Made by a program: the position numbers and the translations under genes. The notes under the pieces are model-generated. The model was given only the letters and a program-made list of their open reading frames with translations, made no database searches and was not told the DNA's origin. Positions 18,105-26,158 of a DNA stretch of 64,000 nt are shown piece after piece (the first letter of the stretch is position 1; each line of letters begins with the position of its first letter). The DNA lies in the NCBI GenBank assembly GCA_963754645.1, contig CAVWGP010000004.1, positions 372,001 through 436,000 on the forward strand, given 5' to 3'. The DNA comes from CAVWGP01 sp963754645. GTDB lineage: Bacteria; Pseudomonadota; Alphaproteobacteria; Bin65.

Positions 18105-18572
18105 ATGGCAAAAGTAAACGATGCGAAAGCGGGCGCCGGGTATGGCGGCATCATTCTCGCGCGCATCCATGTGGTTTCGAATCGAATTGGACGCGCTTTT
18201 TTTGCCGATGTCGAATCGAAGCACGGCGTCAGCCTTGCCGAATGGCGGGTGCTGGTCACGCTCGCCCATCGCGGGGCCGCCACGGCGAGCGAGATCGTTG
18301 CAGCTTGGGGTCTCGAAAAGATGGCGGCGAACCGCGCCGTGGCGCGCCTGCTGCGCCAGGGTCTGGTACGGCGCATGGCGGGTTCGGCGAAGACGGATCG
18401 GCGCCGCCAGCCCGTGGCGCTGACACCCGCTGGCCGGCGGCTCTACGCCCGCATCGAACCAGCTGCAACACGGCGTTACCGCGCCATCGTGGCGCCGCTC
18501 AATCGAGCCGAACGCCGCCGCCTCGCGCTGACGCTCGGCAAGCTCATTGCCCGGATCGAGGCGATGGATTGA
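18105..18572 (+). CDS. MarR-family transcriptional regulator
   Basis: This 155-residue protein has the MarR winged helix: EWRVLVTLAHRGAATASEIV (helix 2-3), AANRAVARLLRQGLVRR (recognition helix) and the wing SAKTDRRRQPVALTPAGRRL, flanked by dimerisation helices. The ATG at 18105 is preferred because homology-like sequence begins shortly after it. It is divergent from the TIR/WD40 gene, and the 197-bp gap could carry its operator. Ligand and targets are unknown. Confidence 0.85.
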   Translation: MAKVNDAKAGAGYGGIILARIHVVSNRIGRAFFADVESKHGVSLAEWRVLVTLAHRGAATASEIVAAWGLEKMAANRAVARLLRQGLVRRMAGSAKTDRRRQPVALTPAGRRLYARIEPAATRRYRAIVAPLNRAERRRLALTLGKLIARIEAMD

Positions 18573-18946
18573 TCGTTGCGGCATAACGCACAATTGCCGT
18601 CTTGGCGGCCGTCAACGGACATTGCACGGCACCGCGGCAAATTCACCTATGCTTCGGTACGCATGCGGCATTGTAATGATGCTTAAAATCATATAAACAA
18701 TCATTATCCATATCGGGAACGTCGTACAAACGCGGCGCGTATGTAGAAAATGCTCTATTAAACAAGCTCAAGCCGAGTGCAAGTCGCAACGGTATATGAG
18801 CGGGTATAGAGGCTGGGGTAAGGGATCCATTGTTGCCGGAAGTGGCTAGGCTCGCGTAGGCGGGTTTGGAGAAGTTATAGCCGGCGACCGGATTCGAGGG
18901 GACCATGCCAGCTTCCTGCATATATTTCTCACGGTAGATCAAAGCC
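18573..18946. other. Intergenic region before response regulator
   Basis: The 374 bp between the MarR and response-regulator genes are clearly more AT-rich than their surroundings. They hold a tract cattgtaatgatgcttaaaa near 18670 that could be promoter DNA. I see no convincing gene, RNA or long inverted repeat in it. Confidence 0.4.
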
Positions 18947-19363
18947 GTGGCACATATTCTCATCATCGACGACAATCAATTCTGTCTGCAGCATATTGCC
19001 CGAATGCTTCAGATGCGCGGCCATGAAACTTCCGTGGCGATGAACGGTGTTGAGGGTGTCCGCAAAGCGCGCTGCCATCGGCCGGACATTGTGATTACCG
19101 ATATTTTCATGCCCCAGCGCGAGGGCATCGAAACCATCGTCGAGCTGCGTTCCGTCTACGGCGACTTGCCGATCATTGCGATGTCGGGCGGCACCAAAAC
19201 GAATCCAGCTTCCAAGATCGACTATCTCGCCATCGCAACCGGCATCGGTGCGAGCGCCACGCTCGACAAGCCGGTGAATGCATTCGCGCTTTCGGCCGCG
19301 GTTGACGATCTGTTGAATCGGGCCGAACGCGAGCGTTCGGCGAAGCCTGTCGCGATCAACTAG
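18947..19363 (+). CDS. Single-domain response regulator
   Basis: This 138-residue receiver-only protein has the acidic pair IIDDNQ, phospho-acceptor DIVITDIFMPQREG (Asp about 52), the switch MSGG and the conserved lysine TLDKPV. The start is a GTG at 18947 after a weak ribosome-binding site. No output domain follows, so it works by protein-protein contact like CheY or phosphorelay carriers. A paralogue lies at 21317, next to a hybrid kinase that is a plausible partner. Confidence 0.87.
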   Translation: MAHILIIDDNQFCLQHIARMLQMRGHETSVAMNGVEGVRKARCHRPDIVITDIFMPQREGIETIVELRSVYGDLPIIAMSGGTKTNPASKIDYLAIATGIGASATLDKPVNAFALSAAVDDLLNRAERERSAKPVAIN

Positions 19364-19633
19364 AGCCAGCAGAGTCAGTTGCCGCCGAGCGGAAATTCTT
19401 CGGCAGACCTGGGCGCAAGATAGATCGTCAACGCAGCGCGATTCTTCGGGTCAAGCGGTGCATGCGCGGCGAGCGGCGGTCGGTGCCGCCAACGCCAACC
19501 ATGCCGACGGCCGTTCCTTGGGGGCGCAAGAGCAAGAGCGGATGGCTGCGCCCAAGTCCGGCTGCTGCCGCTGGCTTTGTGATAATTAGTATCATATGAT
19601 ATTAACAATCGCCCGCCACCGCAGGAACGCGCC

Positions 19634-20968
19634 ATGCTCAGCATCTTTTCCAACAAGAGGCGTCCGCCCCATCTCGGGCGCTACCCGATGGAGAAGCTGA
19701 AACGGCTCGACAAGCCGACGACGCTGATCACCGACAACGTCCAGCGCGTGCCCAAGCGTGCCGATTTCTTCGTGCGTTCGTTCTTCGGCGACATGGGCCC
19801 CATCGCGGCGCGCGAGATCAAGCGCTTCGTCACCAAGAGTCCGTTGGCCGCCGCGATGGGAACGACGCATTGGAAGCTGGTTCCGGGCCATCGCGGCGAG
19901 CCAGCGGCCGAGCAGGCGCCGCTGCCGAAGGATCCCGCCGAGCTTGCCAGGCATATTAAATCGCTGTGCCATTTTCTCGATGCCGATCTCGTCGGCATTT
20001 GCGAAATGCCCGACTACGCCTGGTACTCGCACGACATCAAGGGCGTGCCGATTGCGACGCGGCACAAATACGCGATCGTCATCGTCATCGATCAGGGCTT
20101 CGAGACTTTCGAGGGCTCGACCGGCGACGATTGGGCCAGCGGCGTGCAAAGCTACCGCGCCTATTTGAAAGGCGGGATGATAGCCAATGTCCTCGCCGAC
20201 TACCTGCGCCGTTTGGGTTACCCGGCGCAAGCCCATTCGAATGCTGACGGCGATGTGCTGCAGATCCCGCTGATGCTGCTCGCGGGCCTCGGCGAGCTGA
20301 GCCGCATCGGCGAGCTGGTGCTCAATCCCTTTCTCGGCCCGCGCCACAAGACGGCGGTCGTTACAACCGATTTGCCCCTTGCGATCGATAAGCCGATCGA
20401 CTTCAACTTGCAGCATTTCTGCGAGAGTTGCCGCAAATGCGCGCGCGAGTGCCCGCCGCAGGCCATCCCGCACGGGCCCAAGACGCTCTACAACGGCTAT
20501 GAAATCTGGAAGCCCGATGTCGGCAAATGCGTGACCTATCGCGTCACCAATCCGAAAGGCACGGCGTGCGGGCGGTGCATGAAGATGTGCCCATGGAACA
20601 AGGAGGGCTTGCTCCAGCATCGCCTTGCCATGTGGGCGGCGATCAAGTGGAAATGGTCCCACCGGTTCCTGATCTGGCTCGACGACGCGCTCGGCTATGG
20701 CGTGCGCAACAAGCTCAAGAAATGGTGGTTCGACATCGAGACGGTCGATGGCAAGGTGGTGAAGGCCGAGGCCAACGAGCGCGATCTTCGCCGCGAGAGC
20801 GCCAAGCGCAAGGAGCGTCGTCCGCTCGCCATCTATCCGACCGAGACCTTCCCGAAGCCCGACGAACGCGGTGCGGTGCCGCTCGACCGCAAACAGGGCC
20901 TCGCCGACCGTGCCACGGCCGAAGCCGCTCTCGCGGCCCTCAAGGAGAAGATCGCGGCTGGCAATTGA
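19634..20968 (+). CDS. Reductive-dehalogenase-like Fe-S protein
   Basis: This 444-residue protein resembles the corrinoid-dependent reductive dehalogenase (RdhA) superfamily and its alphaproteobacterial relatives. Residues about 100-260 match the cobalamin-binding nitroreductase-like core (HIKSLCHFLDADLVGIC, YAIVIVIDQ). They are followed by two 4Fe-4S sites, CESCRKCARECP (Cys263, 266, 269, 273) and CGRCMKMCP (Cys312, 315, 319). There is no twin-arginine signal and no RdhB anchor next to it, so it is probably cytosolic. The physiological substrate is unknown and need not be halogenated. Confidence 0.8.
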   Translation: MLSIFSNKRRPPHLGRYPMEKLKRLDKPTTLITDNVQRVPKRADFFVRSFFGDMGPIAAREIKRFVTKSPLAAAMGTTHWKLVPGHRGEPAAEQAPLPKDPAELARHIKSLCHFLDADLVGICEMPDYAWYSHDIKGVPIATRHKYAIVIVIDQGFETFEGSTGDDWASGVQSYRAYLKGGMIANVLADYLRRLGYPAQAHSNADGDVLQIPLMLLAGLGELSRIGELVLNPFLGPRHKTAVVTTDLPLAIDKPIDFNLQHFCESCRKCARECPPQAIPHGPKTLYNGYEIWKPDVGKCVTYRVTNPKGTACGRCMKMCPWNKEGLLQHRLAMWAAIKWKWSHRFLIWLDDALGYGVRNKLKKWWFDIETVDGKVVKAEANERDLRRESAKRKERRPLAIYPTETFPKPDERGAVPLDRKQGLADRATAEAALAALKEKIAAGN

Positions 20969-21316
20969 GATTCGCGAGTCGGCGAGATGAGGCGAATAGC
21001 TGCAGGATTGAATTGTTAATCTATTGTTGACAATGAATTTGTATGATTTTGCATCGAATTGGCATCAGATCGCGAATTTGCCATTTAAACGAGAGTGCCA
21101 ATTGCTTGATTAAGCTCTGGTCGCAGCGAGCCGGAATGCAGTATCTGTCCTTTGGCGTCCCCCAAAATTCTATGCTGTCGATTCTATAGATTGAACGCCG
21201 AAGGGCATCGACATTCGTTGTTACGAGCGCACTCGTTACGGTTTTGTTTTTGCGGACATCGAGCGCGAACTGAATTTCGCTGCGCCCGAGAACAGTCCCA
21301 GTCATTCGGACTAAAT
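20969..21316. other. Intergenic region, no gene recognised
   Basis: This 348-bp AT-richer gap precedes the response regulator at 21317. It contains an imperfect repeat around ttgttaatctattgttgaca (about 21013) but no supported gene. A 100-codon minus-strand frame overlapping it (21021-21323) has no recognisable domain and I do not call it. Confidence 0.4.
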
Positions 21317-21745
21317 ATGGCACCCGTGCTTTTCATCGACGACGATGAATTCTCCCGCCAACTGGTGACCCAGCTCCAGCCTCGGCTTAGGGACGAACGC
21401 ACGGCGGCGGAAAACGGCGCCATCGGCGTTGCCAAGACGCGGCGGCAGCGGCCGGATATTGCGATCACAGACTTATTCACGCCCGAGCGAGATGGAATTG
21501 AGACCATCGGCAAGATTCGGACCATTTATGTCGACATGCCTATTGTCGCGATCTCGGGAACGACCATGAGGGCGGCATCCGGCGCGGCGAATTATCCCGA
21601 TATCGCGCAATCGTTCGGCACAAACGCCGCGCTGCCGAGGCCGCTAAATGGATCGGCGTTGAAATGCGCGATCGACCTGCTTTTGCCGGACCGGACCAGC
21701 GCGGTCTCCAAAAGCGATTCGGCGAGTCCGAACCATGCCCGATAA
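21317..21745 (+). CDS. Receiver-domain protein with altered lysine
   Basis: This 142-residue receiver has LFIDDDEFSRQL (acidic pair) and DIAITDLFTPERDGIET (phospho-Asp). The conserved lysine before the last cis-Pro is replaced: ALPRPLNGS instead of xxKPx. Lysine loss often uncouples phosphorylation from signalling, so it may be weakly active. The ATG at 21317 is the family-consistent start. Its end overlaps the kinase start at 21735 by 11 bp, so it is in one operon with the kinase. Confidence 0.82.
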   Translation: MAPVLFIDDDEFSRQLVTQLQPRLRDERTAAENGAIGVAKTRRQRPDIAITDLFTPERDGIETIGKIRTIYVDMPIVAISGTTMRAASGAANYPDIAQSFGTNAALPRPLNGSALKCAIDLLLPDRTSAVSKSDSASPNHAR

Positions 21746-22883
21746 CGCCACGTCGCCGGATACCGGCGCGCCTGCCGCGGCAACCGAGATTGAGGCGATC
21801 GGTTCGTTAGCTCCGGCGACCGCGTTCGATGCCGCCGAGGCGCTCGAAGTCCGGCACGCGCAAGTTCGAGCCTATGCGCGCTATCTGCCGCAGAATACCG
21901 TGGTCGTTATCGTTGCTGCCTTGGTCTCGTTCGGCTTTCTGCTTTATCAATTGCCGATCGCGATGGTTGCGCCGTGGATCCTGGTACATTCGGCCCTGCC
22001 GCTGTTCGCGCTGGCGAAAGTCAGGAAAAGCCGCCGGCGCGCCGCAAGCCCACCGCTGAAAGCGCGCCCGATTGCGGAAAAATCGGTTGCCCGGGCCGAA
22101 ATCAATGCCATGGTTGCCGCTGGCGTATCGGGCCTGTGCTGGGGCATTTCCGTTTTATACCTGCCCTACTTGAATCCGGAAGTTGCCAACGGCATGATCT
22201 TGTTTCCCGCCGGCCTCGCGGCGGGTGGCGCCACGACGATGGCGGCGATCCCGTGGGCGTCCCGCTTGTTTCTGGCCGGTTGCCTCGTGCCCGTTGTCCT
22301 GCACTTTGGATCGTACGGCACGGCCAACGGCATCGCCCTCGCGACGCTGGCTTTCATGCTCATGGTCATCATGCTCTCGGCAATCAGGGTGGTAAACCGG
22401 GATTTCATCGCCCAATTCCGCTCCGAGCGAAAAACGTCGCAAATTCTGATGTGGACGCAACAGGAGCGCGAACGAATTGAAACGGCGTTGGCGAAAGCGC
22501 AGGCCAAAACCGAGCAAGAAAAAAGCCGGCGCCGGTCGGTCGAACAAATCTATCGCGCGCTTTACGAAGGCGCCGTTTTCGGCATTTTTCGCTCGAGTTC
22601 CGGGCGGACGCTATCTCAGGGCCAATCCCACCTTCGTGGCTTTGTGCGGCTACCAGAGCGAGGCCGCGCTGGTCAACTCCGTCCAGGATATCGCCCGCGA
22701 CGTCTATGTCGACCCAGCTGTGCGGGACGAGTTGACGCGCAAGCTCAACACCGAGGGACGCATTGCCGGCTATGTCTGCGAAGTTTTTCGCCCAGGTACC
22801 GGCGAAAGACTGTGGATCGAGCAATCGGTTTGGGTCGCCAAGGATGCCGACGGCAATGTCGTTTACGATGGGCTCGCATATGA
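21735..22883 (+). CDS. Hybrid histidine kinase, N-terminal segment (frameshifted)
   Basis: Residues 1-290 encode an inner-membrane sensor: six hydrophobic helices between about 55 and 220 (VVVIVAALVSFGFLLYQLP, then several more), then a coiled linker (ERIETALAKAQAKTEQEKS) and the start of a PAS domain, YRALYEGAVFGIFRSS. At about 22598 the frame is lost: removing one T from gagttccggg restores SPGGRYLRANP in the next frame. The following residues to 22883 are out-of-frame and not native. The gene is one with the two segments downstream. Confidence 0.75.
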   Translation: MPDNATSPDTGAPAAATEIEAIGSLAPATAFDAAEALEVRHAQVRAYARYLPQNTVVVIVAALVSFGFLLYQLPIAMVAPWILVHSALPLFALAKVRKSRRRAASPPLKARPIAEKSVARAEINAMVAAGVSGLCWGISVLYLPYLNPEVANGMILFPAGLAAGGATTMAAIPWASRLFLAGCLVPVVLHFGSYGTANGIALATLAFMLMVIMLSAIRVVNRDFIAQFRSERKTSQILMWTQQERERIETALAKAQAKTEQEKSRRRSVEQIYRALYEGAVFGIFRSSSGRTLSQGQSHLRGFVRLPERGRAGQLRPGYRPRRLCRPSCAGRVDAQAQHRGTHCRLCLRSFSPRYRRKTVDRAIGLGRQGCRRQCRLRWARI

Positions 22884-24111
22884 CGTAACCGACCGCATGC
22901 GTGCGCTTCGAGCGTTGGCCGCGAGCGAGGAGGCGCTGAAGATCGCCAAGGAACGCTACGATCTGGCGGTCGAAGGCAGCGGCACGGGAATATGGAGTTG
23001 GGATTTCGATGCCTCGACGTTCTATCGGTCGAGCCAATGCCGGATATTGCTCGGCGACGAACGACCGGACGAGATTGGCGGTGAGGTCCGGCCCCTCGAT
23101 CAAATTATTCAGTTGGTGCAGCCGGACGATCGGGCGATTTTCATGACGCAGCGCCGGCGCATCTTGGACGGCGCCGACATCGATCTCGATCTCCGGCTAC
23201 GCCACCGCAACGGGCAGTATCGCTGGTTTCAATTGAAGGGCCGCGCAAGACGCGATGCCGCGAACCGCATCGAGCGCGTGAACGGGTCGCTGATCGATAT
23301 TCACGAGCAGAAGTTGCGCGCCGAGGAGCTGCGCGCGGCGTTGGAGAGGGCCCAGGCATCGGAACGGGTAAAGGCCGATTTTCTCGCCTTGATGAGCCAC
23401 GAGATCCGAACGCCAATGAACGGCTTGATCGGAACAGCGGACCTGCTGCTGGAAACGCCGCTCACGACGGAACAACGGCGCGTGGTGGCCGTCATCCGCG
23501 AATTGGGCGAGACGCTGCTGCGCATCATCAACGATGTTCTCGATCTTTCGAAGTTCGAGGCCGGCAAGATTCCGATCGATGCTGCGGCGTTCGATATCCG
23601 CGCGACGCTCGACTATGCGATGCAAATCATGGCGCCGCGGGCGCAGGCCAAGCACGTTGCCTTGCTACATCGCTTCGATCCCACGCTTCCGGCGTTGGTG
23701 CGCGGCGACCAAGGGCGGCTGTGCCAGGTCCTTCTCAATCTGCTCGGCAACGGGATCAAATTTACCGCGGCGGGCGAAGTAACGCTCACGGTTTCCGTCC
23801 GCGAGTCCTCAAGTTCGGACGTGACGTTGGTGTTCGAGATTGCCGACACCGGTATCGGCATTCCTGCCGATGTGTTGCCAAAGCTCTTCGGCGAGTTCGT
23901 CCAGGCCGATCCCTCCATCGCGCGGCGTTACGGCGGTACCGGACTGGGCCTGGCAATCTCGCGGCGTATCATGGACAGCATGAACGGCCGTATCGAAATT
24001 CGCAGCCGCGAAAACGAGGGTTCGATTGTGACGGTGTGCGTAACGCTGCCGCTGGCCGCGCCGGGCGATTTGACGCGCGGCGAGACCTCCCCGTCCCGGA
24101 AAGCGACCTGA
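22477..24111 (+). CDS. Hybrid histidine kinase, PAS and kinase core segment
   Basis: Genuine sequence starts at about 22600 with the rest of PAS1 (YLRANPTFVALCGYQSEAAL) and then a second PAS/PAC (LEVEGSGTGIWSWDF-like, RNGQYRWFQLKGRARRD). The HisKA phosphoacceptor DFLALMSHEIRTPMNGLIG and HATPase boxes NLLGNGIKFT, DTGIGIP and GGTGLGLAISRRI follow. Codons before 22600 are out-of-frame. It ends at 24111; the receiver domain resumes in another frame, so a second indel near 24088 is likely. It would autophosphorylate on the His and pass phosphate to the receiver and HPt. Confidence 0.8.
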   Translation: MKRRWRKRRPKPSKKKAGAGRSNKSIARFTKAPFSAFFARVPGGRYLRANPTFVALCGYQSEAALVNSVQDIARDVYVDPAVRDELTRKLNTEGRIAGYVCEVFRPGTGERLWIEQSVWVAKDADGNVVYDGLAYDVTDRMRALRALAASEEALKIAKERYDLAVEGSGTGIWSWDFDASTFYRSSQCRILLGDERPDEIGGEVRPLDQIIQLVQPDDRAIFMTQRRRILDGADIDLDLRLRHRNGQYRWFQLKGRARRDAANRIERVNGSLIDIHEQKLRAEELRAALERAQASERVKADFLALMSHEIRTPMNGLIGTADLLLETPLTTEQRRVVAVIRELGETLLRIINDVLDLSKFEAGKIPIDAAAFDIRATLDYAMQIMAPRAQAKHVALLHRFDPTLPALVRGDQGRLCQVLLNLLGNGIKFTAAGEVTLTVSVRESSSSDVTLVFEIADTGIGIPADVLPKLFGEFVQADPSIARRYGGTGLGLAISRRIMDSMNGRIEIRSRENEGSIVTVCVTLPLAAPGDLTRGETSPSRKAT

Positions 24112-24923
24112 TCGTCCGGCTCAACAAGCCCGGTCGCCGACTACGCATCCTCCTCGCAGAGGACAATCCTACCAATACTTTCCTCGTGCAAGCTATGCTC
24201 AAGCCGGTCGAAAGTGTCGTTTTGGATATTGCCGCCAACGGCCGCGATGCGGTTCTGGCCGTTGCCGAGAATGATTACGATATTGTGCTGATGGATGTGC
24301 ATATGCCCGTGATGGATGGGCTGCACGCGGCACGGGCGATCCGCGGCATGGCCGGCGCGAAGGCGGCAATCCCCATCGTCGCGATCACGGCGGACGCCTT
24401 CGCCGACGATCTGGAAAAATGCCGCGCCGCCGGCATGAACGACTTTGTGGCCAAGCCGTTTCGTCGCGCGCAATTGTTGATCGCTCTCGATCGTCATTTG
24501 CTGGAACAGAACGGCGCCGCCGCGCAGTTACGCATGGCGGATGACCATGGCGCCGCAAATGGCGACTGGTTCGATCGCACGGCGTTCGAAAGACTCGCGG
24601 ACGACGTCGGCCTCGATGCGCGCGGCGAATTGGCCGCCATCTTTCTTGCTCAGCTCGACGACATCGTTGCTCAGCTTGCCGGCGCGGCCGAGGAAACCGG
24701 CGGCGCGTGGCTGCGAGCGATGCACAATCTCAAGTCTTCGGCGGCCGCCGTTGGGGCATCCGCGATCGCCAAGCAGGCGGCGGCCATGGAGTCGGCGATT
24801 TCGTCGGGGGTCACGCCGCTAGTTCATTCGGATATCGATCGCCTCGTGCGGCTTTGTGAAGCATTCAAGCCGGTCTTGGCGCAATGGTTTACGGGTGCCT
24901 CCGCCCCAGGCAACAAAGCTTAG
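24036..24923 (+). CDS. Receiver plus HPt segment of hybrid kinase
   Basis: The in-frame homologous part begins near 24090 (LPVPESDLIVRLNKPGRRL), followed by a receiver domain: ILLAEDNPTN, DIVLMDVHMPVMDG with the phospho-Asp, and VAKPFRRAQ. It is followed by an HPt domain with the phospho-His motif MHNLKSSAAAVGA. As a separate gene it could use the GTG at 24036, but it is more likely the C-terminal half of the kinase, separated by a one-base frameshift. The REC-HPt order implies a multistep phosphorelay, perhaps to the single receivers at 18947 and 21317. Confidence 0.75.
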   Translation: MRNAAAGRAGRFDARRDLPVPESDLIVRLNKPGRRLRILLAEDNPTNTFLVQAMLKPVESVVLDIAANGRDAVLAVAENDYDIVLMDVHMPVMDGLHAARAIRGMAGAKAAIPIVAITADAFADDLEKCRAAGMNDFVAKPFRRAQLLIALDRHLLEQNGAAAQLRMADDHGAANGDWFDRTAFERLADDVGLDARGELAAIFLAQLDDIVAQLAGAAEETGGAWLRAMHNLKSSAAAVGASAIAKQAAAMESAISSGVTPLVHSDIDRLVRLCEAFKPVLAQWFTGASAPGNKA

Positions 24924-25008
24924 TTTTGAGTCGGCGGGTCTTGCATTTCCGGCTGCGGCGGGCGATAAGTCCGCGCTGCCGGGAAGCCGAACTCCGGCCG
25001 ATGGTCAA

Positions 25009-25083
25009 GGGCGCGTAGCTCAGCGGGAGAGCACTGTGTTGACATCGCAGGGGCCGCTGGTTCGATCCCAGCCGCGCCCACCA
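25009..25083 (+). tRNA. tRNA-Val(GAC)
   Basis: A complete cloverleaf is visible: acceptor GGGCGCG pairing with CGCGCCC, D arm GCTCAGCGGGAGAGC, anticodon stem-loop CTGTG TTGACAT CGCAG with anticodon GAC, T arm GCTGGTTCGATCCCAGC, discriminator A and encoded CCA. It is the last chromosomal gene before the prophage, and its 3' end is a likely phage attachment site. Confidence 0.95.
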
Positions 25084-25149
25084 TCCCCTCCATGCCGGCT
25101 CCTCCACGCTGGCCCCTGCATGCCGCAAGGCCGAATTCGACGCCTTTTT

Positions 25150-25299
25150 TTAGAGAGAAATGCCGCGTTTTCGGGCCTCGGCGCGAATATGTTCGGCGCT
25201 ACTTAGTATTTTTTCCCTGCGATTCCAAATCGACCAGCCGGCGCAAGCGCCGATGCTGCCGAGCAGGAGCGCGCCGATCGTAAAGCCAAGCCAGAACAT
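25150..25299 (-). CDS. Small membrane protein at prophage end, 49 aa
   Basis: A 49-residue frame from the ATG at 25299 reads MFWLGFTIGALLLGSIGACA then a basic tail WNRREKILSSAEHIRAEARK. This is one N-terminal membrane helix with a charged cytoplasmic end. It is the last gene of the phage lysis cluster, 39 bp after the Rz1-like gene. A T-run follows its stop on the minus strand's far side. No family is recognised. Confidence 0.55.
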   Translation of the reverse strand: MFWLGFTIGALLLGSIGACAGWSIWNRREKILSSAEHIRAEARKRGISL

Positions 25300-25338
25300 G
25301 GGTGTATCCTTTCTTTCACTTGTTGATTGAGGATGGGA

Positions 25339-25566
25339 TCATCGCTGTCCACCAAGAAACGGTCGGCCCGTGCACTCGCGCATATAAGCGCGCTCATTGG
25401 CCAAAATCGCTTCCTTGGTCGGTCGCTTCAGTGCGTCGATCTCGTCGCGGTCGGGCAAGGTGCGGGAATACAGCGTGCAGAAGTTTTGCAGCGGAGGCGT
25501 TGGCGCGGCGCAGGCGCTAAGCGCGACCAAGAGTGTCCATAGCCAAAAATTCTGGTTCAATCGCAT
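25339..25566 (-). CDS. Rz1-like outer-membrane spanin lipoprotein
   Basis: This 75-residue protein has a lipoprotein signal with lipobox LSAC (LLVALSACAAPTPPLQN), followed by a short mature region. It overlaps the end of the upstream i-spanin-like gene by 10 bp, as Rz1 genes typically overlap or nest in Rz. It would form the outer-membrane half of the spanin that fuses the membranes in the last step of lysis. The mature part is less Pro-rich than classical Rz1. Confidence 0.65.
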   Translation of the reverse strand: MRLNQNFWLWTLLVALSACAAPTPPLQNFCTLYSRTLPDRDEIDALKRPTKEAILANERAYMRECTGRPFLGGQR

Positions 25567-25835
25567 GACAGCTCCGGATTGCTCAGGCGATCGAGTTCGC
25601 AGTCGATACGCGTGTCCGGCATTGCCTTGAGCCGGTCGCGGTCGCGGCGCAGTCGCTCGGCTTGATCGCGGATCATGTCGGCAATCCGCGCTTCGGCCGC
25701 CTTGTGGCCGCGCTGATAGGCGCCATGAGTGACGAGGCCATAAGTTGCAAGAAGCATGGCCCCGCCGATCAGCGGACCGACGATCCAGGCAACGAGCGGT
25801 TTGGCGGCCAAAGCAATTAAGTTCGGCGGGATCAT
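25557..25835 (-). CDS. Rz-like inner-membrane spanin
   Basis: This 92-residue protein has an N-terminal membrane region (VAWIVGPLIGGAMLLATYGL) and a periplasmic coiled-coil-like helix (RIADMIRDQAERLRRDRDRL), ending DCELDRLSNPELSCD. This is the layout of an i-spanin. Its ATG overlaps the holin stop (ATGA) and its 3' end overlaps the Rz1-like gene. The MIPPNLIAL start at 25835 is chosen; upstream frame is only a shadow of the holin. Confidence 0.7.
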   Translation of the reverse strand: MIPPNLIALAAKPLVAWIVGPLIGGAMLLATYGLVTHGAYQRGHKAAEARIADMIRDQAERLRRDRDRLKAMPDTRIDCELDRLSNPELSCD

Positions 25836-26158
25836 TGACGGTCTCCAGGTGAATCCGGATTTGGCGATGGCGGTGGGACGTTCGGCTTTTCCAAACCGAA
25901 ACGCTTGTTCATATAATGTTCCAATACCCTCTCGCCGCCGCGGGCGAACAGCACGCCGAGCACGATGAAGAGCGCGATGTTGACCAGGCCGTCGGCGACG
26001 CTCTCGCGCAGCTTGCCTTCGTGGCCGCCGACCACGAGAAAGGCCAGCAGGGCGAGCGCCACGTAGAGCGCGGGATAGACGACGAGCCGCCGGTCGATGC
26101 GGCTCTTCGTGGCGCCGTTCGTGTCGGACACGGTCCGCGCGTTCGCGGGGTCGCTCAC
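25832..26158 (-). CDS. Holin, two membrane helices
   Basis: This 108-residue protein has a hydrophilic N-terminus, two membrane helices (LVVYPALYVALALLAFLVV and LVNIALFIVLGVLFA) and a charged, Pro-rich C-terminus. The GTG start at 26158 overlaps the lysozyme stop (GTGA), and it sits between lysozyme and spanin genes. Position and topology fit a class II holin that releases or activates the endolysin. Confidence 0.75.
   Translation of the reverse strand: MSDPANARTVSDTNGATKSRIDRRLVVYPALYVALALLAFLVVGGHEGKLRESVADGLVNIALFIVLGVLFARGGERVLEHYMNKRFGLEKPNVPPPSPNPDSPGDRQ

Noticed and set aside
18643..18975. 110-codon minus-strand open frame
   Set aside because: It has no recognisable domain or composition of a real gene here, and its start overlaps the well-supported response regulator.
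19592..20662. Long minus-strand open frame opposite the RdhA-like gene
   Set aside because: It is an Arg/Asp/Leu/Gly-rich shadow of a strongly supported plus-strand gene in GC-rich DNA.
21021..21323. 100-codon minus-strand open frame before the second response regulator
   Set aside because: Composition is atypical, no domain is seen, and it overlaps the regulator's start; low chance of being real.
24889..25128. Minus-strand open frame WARLGSNQRPLRCQHSALPL antisense to the tRNA
   Set aside because: This is the familiar false protein produced by translating the antisense strand of a tRNA gene; the tRNA-Val explains the sequence.
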